Part shown: piece by piece, positions 59,391-64,000 of the stretch | How positions within the stretch are numbered: position 1 is the stretch's first letter | Layout of the letters: every line of letters begins with the position of its first letter | Notes under the pieces: generated by a model | Told to the model about the DNA's origin: nothing | What the model saw: the letters and a program-made list of their open reading frames with translations, nothing else | Database searches by the model: none | NCBI RefSeq assembly: GCF_006717045.1 | Contig: NZ_VFPH01000002.1 | Location: forward strand, 1,054,001 to 1,118,000 | Length of the DNA: 64,000 bases | Direction of reading: 5' to 3' | Source: Pseudonocardia cypriaca | GTDB lineage: Bacteria > Actinomycetota > Actinomycetes > Mycobacteriales > Pseudonocardiaceae | Made by a program: the position numbers and the translations under genes

Positions 59391-60368
59391 CCGCACCCGC
59401 GCGAGCACGGCCCGGTGGTCGGTGCCGGCGAGGTCGAGCACGTCGAACCGCGTGGTGACGGCCGCGGCGGGCACGAGCACGTGGTCGATCTGGATGCCGA
59501 GCCAGCGGGGCACCCCGGCCGGGAACGTGCCGACCAGGCCACGCCCCGTGCCGTCGGCGGCGCTGCGGCAGCGGCCGAGCGCCGCACGAAGGGCGGGGTG
59601 GTCGAACGTGGCGTTGAAGTCGCCCGCCACCAGCGGCTCCACCGGGCCTGCGCACCAGCTCCCGATGAGCGCGAGCTCGTCGTGCCACCAGGCGGTGCTG
59701 CTGCGCGACATCGGCGCGGTGGGGTGCACGGCGTAGAGGGTGCGCGCGCCCAGGATGCCGCCGGTGACCTCCAGGTGCGGCAGCCGGAGCCCCCGGCCGG
59801 GCTGGACCCGCACGTCACCCGCGCCCTCGCCGACGAGCAGGACGACGTCGTGTCCGTCGCGGTGCCTGCCACCCGAGGCGACCCACGCCCGGTAGCCGAG
59901 CCCGGCCAGCAGCGGCATGAGCTTGTCGCGGAAGTCGGCACCCGCCTCTGGCAGGACCACGAAGTCCGGGCGCTCGTCGGCCACCACCGCGGCGAGGGCA
60001 CCGCTGTCGGCCTGCCCGTGCCACACGTTCGCGGTGAGGACGGTGACGTCACCCGGTCCCGGCGTCGCGCCCGGTCGCCGGGCCGCCCGATGCACGACCG
60101 GCGCGCCGGCGGCCAGCCCCGCCGCCGCGAGGCCTGCCGCGAGCGAGCGGGTGCGGCGGCCGGTGGCCAGCACCGCGGCCCCCACCAGCGCGGAGGCGGC
60201 CACGTGCGGGCGCCACGCCTGCACGACCGCCGCGAACGTGGCCGGGCCGCCCTGCGCGAGCAGCTGGGCCGTGTAGACCTTCTCCGCGACCCGGGGTCGG
60301 AGGCTCCGCGGGACGAGCGGGCGCACCAGCGCGGTCACCAGCGGTACCAGGGCCATGGAGTGCCGCAT
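59379..60368 (-). CDS. Endonuclease/exonuclease/phosphatase family membrane protein
   Basis: Protein of about 329 residues. An N-terminal part with one or two hydrophobic segments (AASALVGAAVLATG, LAAGLAAAGLAAGAPVVH) precedes the EEP domain: VTVLTANVWHGQADSGALAAVVADERPDFVVLPEAG (catalytic Asn, Glu), VEPLVAGDFNATFDHPALRAAL (GDFN), IQIDHVLVP and GTDHRAVLARVRL (catalytic His). It may cleave a phosphodiester in nucleic acid or lipid outside the membrane. The start could be 60368 or 60356; a longer in-frame reading goes into an intergenic repeat and is rejected. Confidence 0.8.
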   Translation of the reverse strand: MRHSMALVPLVTALVRPLVPRSLRPRVAEKVYTAQLLAQGGPATFAAVVQAWRPHVAASALVGAAVLATGRRTRSLAAGLAAAGLAAGAPVVHRAARRPGATPGPGDVTVLTANVWHGQADSGALAAVVADERPDFVVLPEAGADFRDKLMPLLAGLGYRAWVASGGRHRDGHDVVLLVGEGAGDVRVQPGRGLRLPHLEVTGGILGARTLYAVHPTAPMSRSSTAWWHDELALIGSWCAGPVEPLVAGDFNATFDHPALRAALGRCRSAADGTGRGLVGTFPAGVPRWLGIQIDHVLVPAAAVTTRFDVLDLAGTDHRAVLARVRLPG

Positions 60369-60486
60369 CCTCTCTCGGTGGGGCCCGGCGTCGCGTCGGC
60401 GGGCACCAGGTGAACGTCCACGCCGCGGTGCCGGTTCCTCGCCGGCGACTACGCTCGGGCGCGGCCAGGCTATCGCTCCAGCACTG

Positions 60487-60545
60487 GATGTCAGCAAAGC
60501 CACCTTGCTGACGCGTGGGGTCAGCAAGGTGGCTTTGCTGACATC
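60487..60545. repeat. Intergenic AAAGCCAC palindromic repeat (copy 3)
   Basis: A perfect inverted repeat with 26-base arms (60487-60512 and 60520-60545) and a 7-base loop, in the divergent gap between the EEP and binding-protein genes. Each arm is itself a small palindrome, GTCAGCAA-N7-TTGCTGAC, containing AAAGCCAC, so the unit is two inverted hairpins, as in REPINs. Confidence 0.85.
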
Positions 60546-60573
60546 GGTGGGGAGGATCTCGCGCACCCCCGAT

Positions 60574-60592
60574 TAAGGTGAGGCTTTCCATA
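60574..60592 (+). promoter_or_regulatory. IdeR/DtxR iron box
   Basis: TAAGGTGAGGCTTTCCATA aligns with the DtxR/IdeR consensus TTAGGTTAGGCTAACCTAA at 13 of 19 positions, including the central AGG and GGCT. It lies 17 bases before the binding-lipoprotein ATG, so iron-dependent repression is likely. Confidence 0.55.
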
Positions 60593-60608
60593 GCTCAGGA
60601 GACCTTCG

Positions 60609-61577
60609 ATGCGACTGCTCGGGCTGATCCTCGCCGGCCTGCTCACCGTGACGGCGTGCTCCACGGCGGCGCCCGCCGCCACCGGCACCGGGGGCTGGAC
60701 GTTCACCGACGACCTCGGCCGCACGGTCACGCTCGACCAGCGGCCCACCCGGATCGCCGGGCTCACCGACGTTGTCGCGTCGTTGTGGAACTACGGGATC
60801 AAGCCGGTGGCCGCGTTCGGCTACACCGGGATCAGCCAGGACCAGCGGTTCGCGGGGCGCGACCTGTCCGGCGTCGCCGAGCTCGGGCCGATGTACGGCC
60901 AGATCGACCTGGAGGCGCTCGCCGCCGCCGATCCCGACCTGATCGTCACGCACGCCTACCCCGTCGACGCCGCGGGCACGATCGACCAGCAGGCCCCGCT
61001 GTACGGGTTCGCCGACCTCGCCCAGCAGGAGGCCGTCGCCCGCATCGCCCCGATCGTGGCGGTCACGATGGACGGGTCGGCCGTGCAGGTGATCGACCGC
61101 ACCGCGCAGCTGGCGCTCGCGATCGGCGCCGATCCGGCCGTGGTGACGGAGGCCCGCGCCGAGTACGACGCGGCGGCCGACCGGCTGCGGGCCGCGGCGG
61201 CGTCCGGGCTGCAGGTGCTGGTGGTTGCCGCCTACCCCGCCGAGGGCCTCTACGTGGCGAAGGCCCCGCACGACCCGACGCTCACCGCGTTCGCCGATCT
61301 CGGCGTCCGGTTCGTCGACCCCGGCGGCACCGGCTACTACTGGCAGATCGTGAGCTGGGAGAACGTCGGCTCGCTGCCCGCCGACGTCCTGCTCGAGTCG
61401 CAGATCGACGACATGAGCGCGGAGCAGATCATGGCGCATCCGACGTTCGCGCGGACGCCCGCCGGGCAGGCCCGCCAGGTCTACCCCTGGGTGTTCGCGA
61501 GCATGGACTACGCAGCTCAGGCGGCGTACATGACCGAGGTGGCCGGGCACCTCGCGTCCGCCCGCAAGGTGGTGTGA
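60609..61577 (+). CDS. Iron-siderophore-type ABC binding lipoprotein
   Basis: Lipoprotein of 322 residues. The lipobox is TVTACS (Cys17). The mature part GGWTFTDDLGRTVTLDQRPTRIAGLTDVVASLWNYGIKPVAAFGY is a PF01497 start, then DLEALAAADPDLIVTHAY and GVRFVDPGGTGYYWQIVSWENVGSLPADVLLE. No permease or ATPase follows, so it must use transporter parts encoded elsewhere. An iron box upstream supports a siderophore or haem role. The AGGAGACC ribosome site precedes the ATG. Confidence 0.82.
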   Translation: MRLLGLILAGLLTVTACSTAAPAATGTGGWTFTDDLGRTVTLDQRPTRIAGLTDVVASLWNYGIKPVAAFGYTGISQDQRFAGRDLSGVAELGPMYGQIDLEALAAADPDLIVTHAYPVDAAGTIDQQAPLYGFADLAQQEAVARIAPIVAVTMDGSAVQVIDRTAQLALAIGADPAVVTEARAEYDAAADRLRAAAASGLQVLVVAAYPAEGLYVAKAPHDPTLTAFADLGVRFVDPGGTGYYWQIVSWENVGSLPADVLLESQIDDMSAEQIMAHPTFARTPAGQARQVYPWVFASMDYAAQAAYMTEVAGHLASARKVV

Positions 61578-61632
61578 GCCCCGCCGCGTGCCCGATAGGG
61601 TTGCGTGTAATCACGTAATTCGGAGGGGTTCC

Positions 61633-62097
61633 GTGCCCGACACCGTTCCCACCCTGTACGAGTGGTGCGGCGGCTCGCCCGCCCTGCACCGCCTCACCGA
61701 CGTGTTCTACGAGAAGGTGCTCGCCGACCCGCTGCTCGAACCGATCTTCCGGAACATGAGCCCGGACCACCAGGACCACGTGGCCCGCTGGCTGGGCGAG
61801 GTGTTCCGCGGGCCCACCGACTACACCGACCAGCTCGGCGGCTACCCGGCGATGCTCTCCCACCACATCGACCTGGCGATCACCGAGCAGCAGCGGGCGC
61901 GCTGGGCGCAGCTGATCGCCGAGAGCGCGGACGAGGCGGGCCTGCCCGACGACCCCGAGTTCCGCTCGGCGTTCGTCGCCTACGTCGAGTGGGGCACGCG
62001 CATCGCGAAGGCCAACTCGGAGCCGGGGGCGAACCCGCCGACGGACTACCCGGCCCCGCGCTGGGGCTGGGGAGAGGCGCCGCCCTACACCCCGTGA
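61633..62097 (+). CDS. Group II truncated haemoglobin
   Basis: Protein of 154 residues. LYEWCGGSPALHRLTDVFYEKVLADPLLEPIFRNMSPDHQDHVARWLGEVFRGPTDYTDQLGGYPAMLSHHIDLAITEQQRARWAQLI contains the haem pocket: an aromatic/His distal face and the proximal His in LSHHID. The later WGTRIAK motif carries the group II Trp. It probably detoxifies nitric oxide or peroxide or binds oxygen. GTG at 61633 follows CGGAGGGG. It converges with an FAD oxidoreductase gene 15 bases away. Confidence 0.88.
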   Translation: MPDTVPTLYEWCGGSPALHRLTDVFYEKVLADPLLEPIFRNMSPDHQDHVARWLGEVFRGPTDYTDQLGGYPAMLSHHIDLAITEQQRARWAQLIAESADEAGLPDDPEFRSAFVAYVEWGTRIAKANSEPGANPPTDYPAPRWGWGEAPPYTP

Positions 62098-62112
62098 CGG
62101 GTTGCGGCGCCC

Positions 62113-63255
62113 TCAGGTCAGCGCCAGTCTCCCGGCGACGAGGGCGAGGGCGGGGCGGCGCAGGCCCAACCCGCCCGCCCCGCGGACGATGCCCTCCTTC
62201 ACCATCGCGGCCGCCCGCCCGGTGAGCATCGGGCCGACCGGTCCGCCGTCGGAGCCGGAGTACTGGACGAGGCCCTCCTTCCGGCCGAGGCTGATGCACT
62301 GGCCGTCGAAATCAACGCGCAGCTGCCGCGGGGTCCGGCCGGCCAGGCGGTCGCCGATCGCGCGGACGGCGCACGCGGCCGCCAGCCCTCCCGGACCGCA
62401 CCCCATGCGCAGCTCCCGCCCGTCCGGGTTGTGGGCGGCCGCGGCGTCGCCGACGGCGTAGACGTCGGGGTGCGACACCGACCGCATCGTGCCGTCCACG
62501 AGCACGCGCCCGTTGCCGCCGACCTCGAGCCCGGCCTCGCGAGCCAGCTGCGGCACCCGGAAGCCGGTCGTCCAGACCACCACGTCGGCGCCGACGTGCT
62601 CGCCGTTCTCCAGCAGCAGGCCGTCCGCGGCGACCTTGGCCACCTGCGTGTGCTCGTGGAGCCGGATGTCGAGGCGGTCGAAAGTGCGGTACAGGTGGTC
62701 CTGGCCGCGCTCGGACAGCGCGGGACCGAGGGTGCCGCCGGTGAGCAGTCGCACCGTCCGATCCGGGTAGGTCTCCGCCAGCTCGGTGGCGGCCTCGATG
62801 CCGGTCAGCCCGCCGCCGACCACGGCGACCGTCGAGGCGGTGCGCATCCGCTCGGGCAGGCGCGCGGCCCGCTCGGCGTCGGCCACCGAGGTGGCGTGCT
62901 CGGCGGCGCCGGGCACGGCGTCGAGGTCGGCGCGGCTGCCCAGCGCGTACACGAGCCGGTCGTAACCGACCGGATCGGCGCCGCTCGCCAGCTCCACCTG
63001 CCGCTGTTCGGGGTCGATCCGGGTGACCTGGTCGACGAGCAGGCGGACGCCGCTGCCCCTGAGCAGGTCGCGCAACGGCAGCTCGCGCAGCCGCTGGCCG
63101 GTGGCGAGCTGGTGGTTGCGCATCCGCTCCACGAACCGGTCCCGGTTGTTGACCAGCGTGACCGGGCCGCCGGTGCGCCTGGCGAGCAGCTTGGCGGCGA
63201 CGAGGCCGGTGTAGCCGGCGCCCAGGACCACGATGTGCGGTGTCGTTGTCGTCAT
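62113..63255 (-). CDS. FAD-dependent pyridine nucleotide oxidoreductase (NDH-2-like)
   Basis: Protein of 380 residues. HIVVLGAGYTGLVAAKLLAR is the FAD Rossmann motif, VAVVGGGLTGIEAATELAE the NAD motif and VSHPDVYAVGDAAAAH the second FAD motif (VGD). The LVYALGSR segment fits. No C-terminal membrane anchor is clear, so it is closer to NDH-2-like or AIF-type oxidoreductases. It probably transfers electrons from NAD(P)H to a quinone or other acceptor. ATG at 63255. Confidence 0.85.
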   Translation of the reverse strand: MTTTTPHIVVLGAGYTGLVAAKLLARRTGGPVTLVNNRDRFVERMRNHQLATGQRLRELPLRDLLRGSGVRLLVDQVTRIDPEQRQVELASGADPVGYDRLVYALGSRADLDAVPGAAEHATSVADAERAARLPERMRTASTVAVVGGGLTGIEAATELAETYPDRTVRLLTGGTLGPALSERGQDHLYRTFDRLDIRLHEHTQVAKVAADGLLLENGEHVGADVVVWTTGFRVPQLAREAGLEVGGNGRVLVDGTMRSVSHPDVYAVGDAAAAHNPDGRELRMGCGPGGLAAACAVRAIGDRLAGRTPRQLRVDFDGQCISLGRKEGLVQYSGSDGGPVGPMLTGRAAAMVKEGIVRGAGGLGLRRPALALVAGRLALT

Positions 63256-63324
63256 GTGCACGAGACGCCGGCGACCCGCTCCTTGTGACACCGCCCGGCG
63301 AGACGTGGGCCACGCGCACTCCTT

Positions 63325-64000
63325 TTACACCGGACGGGCCACGAGGACGTGCACGCCGCTCCTCGGGCCGGTCGGCAGGACGCGGTCGAGCCGGAAGCCG
63401 CCTACGTCGAGGAGCGCGGCGAACTCGTCGGCCGTCCGCTCCTGGCCGCCCAGCAACGTCAGCATGTGCACGTCCATCCGGATGGCCGCTGGGTCGTCGG
63501 CCGCCCGTTCCGGGAGCACCGCCTCGACGAGGAGCAAGGTGCCCGTGTCGGGGATCGCGCGGCGGACGGTCCGCAGGATCGCCACGGCCTCGTCGTCGGT
63601 CCAGTCGTGGATCACGCGGGAGAGCACGTACGCGTCGGCCCCGGCGGGGACGTCGGAGAAGAAGTCGCCGCCGACGGCCGGCAGCTGCGCGTCGCGCACG
63701 ACCTCGGGGCGATCGAACAGCGTCGCCGACAGCTGCGGCGCGGCGCCCAGGATCTCCCGGAGCAGCACGCCCGATCCCCCGCCGACGTCGACGAGGCTGC
63801 GGAACCGCCGGAAGTCGTACGCCTCCACCACCGCGGCCGCCTCGCGCACGGCACGCACGGCCATCGAGCCCTGGAAGCGGGCGCTGTTCGCGGGTTGGGC
63901 GTCGAGGTACTGGAAGAACGTCATGCCGTGGACGCGCTCGAACGGGGTTCCGCCGTCGCGCACCGCGTCCAGCAGCCCCGCCAGCGCGCCGTAGTAGAGG
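63325..64000 (-). CDS. O-methyltransferase, 5' end beyond window
   Basis: C-terminal part (at least 224 residues) of a plant-type O-methyltransferase (PF00891). RSLVDVGGGSGVLLREILGAAPQLSATLFDRPEV is SAM motif I/II, AYVLSRVIHDWTDDEAVAILRTVRRAIPDTGTLLLVEAVLP carries the catalytic His (RVIHDW), and MRDVHMLTLLGG-like MDVHMLTLLGGQERTADEFAALL the C-terminal motif. The reading frame is open to the window edge (preceding residues LYYGALAGLLDAVRDGGTPF), so the dimerisation domain lies outside. It methylates a hydroxyl group of an unknown, probably secondary metabolite. Confidence 0.85.
   Translation of the reverse strand, partial: LYYGALAGLLDAVRDGGTPFERVHGMTFFQYLDAQPANSARFQGSMAVRAVREAAAVVEAYDFRRFRSLVDVGGGSGVLLREILGAAPQLSATLFDRPEVVRDAQLPAVGGDFFSDVPAGADAYVLSRVIHDWTDDEAVAILRTVRRAIPDTGTLLLVEAVLPERAADDPAAIRMDVHMLTLLGGQERTADEFAALLDVGGFRLDRVLPTGPRSGVHVLVARPV

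Noticed and set aside
61605..61630. Possible regulatory palindrome before the truncated haemoglobin (GTAATCACGTAAT)
   Set aside because: The symmetry is imperfect and does not clearly match an NO- or redox-sensor box I know.

Overview
The window is about 64 kb of very GC-rich DNA. Genes are tightly packed, GTG starts are common, and many start/stop codons overlap (ATGA, GTGA, TGATG). Actinobacterial markers include a group II primary-like sigma factor with an ECF-type promoter, DUF3039, DUF3099, a DUF7455-type small protein, a gram-positive-type rhamnose operon and an IdeR-like iron box. A Pseudonocardiaceae chromosome, perhaps Pseudonocardia, fits best; this is inferred from content, not a database match. 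No rRNA, tRNA, prophage, integrase or CRISPR array was seen.

Layout. 0-4.4 kb: LysE exporter and DUF2000 with a divergent Lrp regulator, a TetR/membrane-protein pair, an orphan ABC ATPase with degenerate motifs, and a GNAT enzyme. 4.4-17.5 kb: an L-rhamnose island. rhaM-rhaI-rhaEW-(second isomerase)-rhaB is read leftward; an MFS carrier, a cytoplasmic GH106-like rhamnosidase and a LacI regulator are read rightward, with LacI-type operators in the divergent gap. 17.6-21.1 kb: a TPR protein, then a ThiYXZ-like thiamine-precursor ABC transporter behind a TPP riboswitch whose P1 helix covers the Shine-Dalgarno. 21.1-24.1 kb: a catalase-fold protein and cytochrome bd (cydAB).

24.1-30.2 kb: the most striking region. 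A translationally coupled four-gene cluster encodes a shortened AlgD/UDP-glucose-dehydrogenase-like enzyme, a processive family 2 glycosyltransferase (hyaluronan synthase/Alg8-like), a membrane-anchored beta-helix protein and a beta-helix lipoprotein closely resembling the mannuronan C5-epimerase AlgG. It reads as an uncharacterised polyuronate exopolysaccharide system in a gram-positive. Residues usually linked to catalysis in AlgG are altered.

30.5-35.2 kb: a XylFGH-type sugar ABC transporter with a ROK regulator and a large intercistronic hairpin. 35.5-45.2 kb: EamA exporter, small DUF7455 protein, SF2 helicase, a PHA-synthase homologue lacking the nucleophilic Cys, methyltransferase, DUF3039, psuG plus a PfkB kinase, HAD dehalogenase, an ArsR-like regulator and DUF3099. 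45.2-48.2 kb: ArsR-cbiMNQO cobalt/nickel ECF uptake. 48.2-52.9 kb: a MITE-like element, HhH-GPD glycosylase, methyltransferase, dtd, sigB and a flavin reductase. 52.9-57.7 kb: dihydroxyacetone kinase dhaK-dhaL plus an EIIA-HPr-EI fusion that supplies its own phosphorelay. 57.7-64 kb: TetR with a divergent FAD monooxygenase, VOC protein, EEP-family protein, iron-regulated binding lipoprotein, truncated haemoglobin, NDH-2-like oxidoreductase and a partial O-methyltransferase.

Several families of intergenic palindromes are scattered through the window: an AAAGCCAC-centred REPIN-like family, a GCGAGTCGC family, a 168-bp MITE-like element and a 19-bp-arm hairpin. They look like genome-wide repeats and sit only between genes, often touching stop codons.
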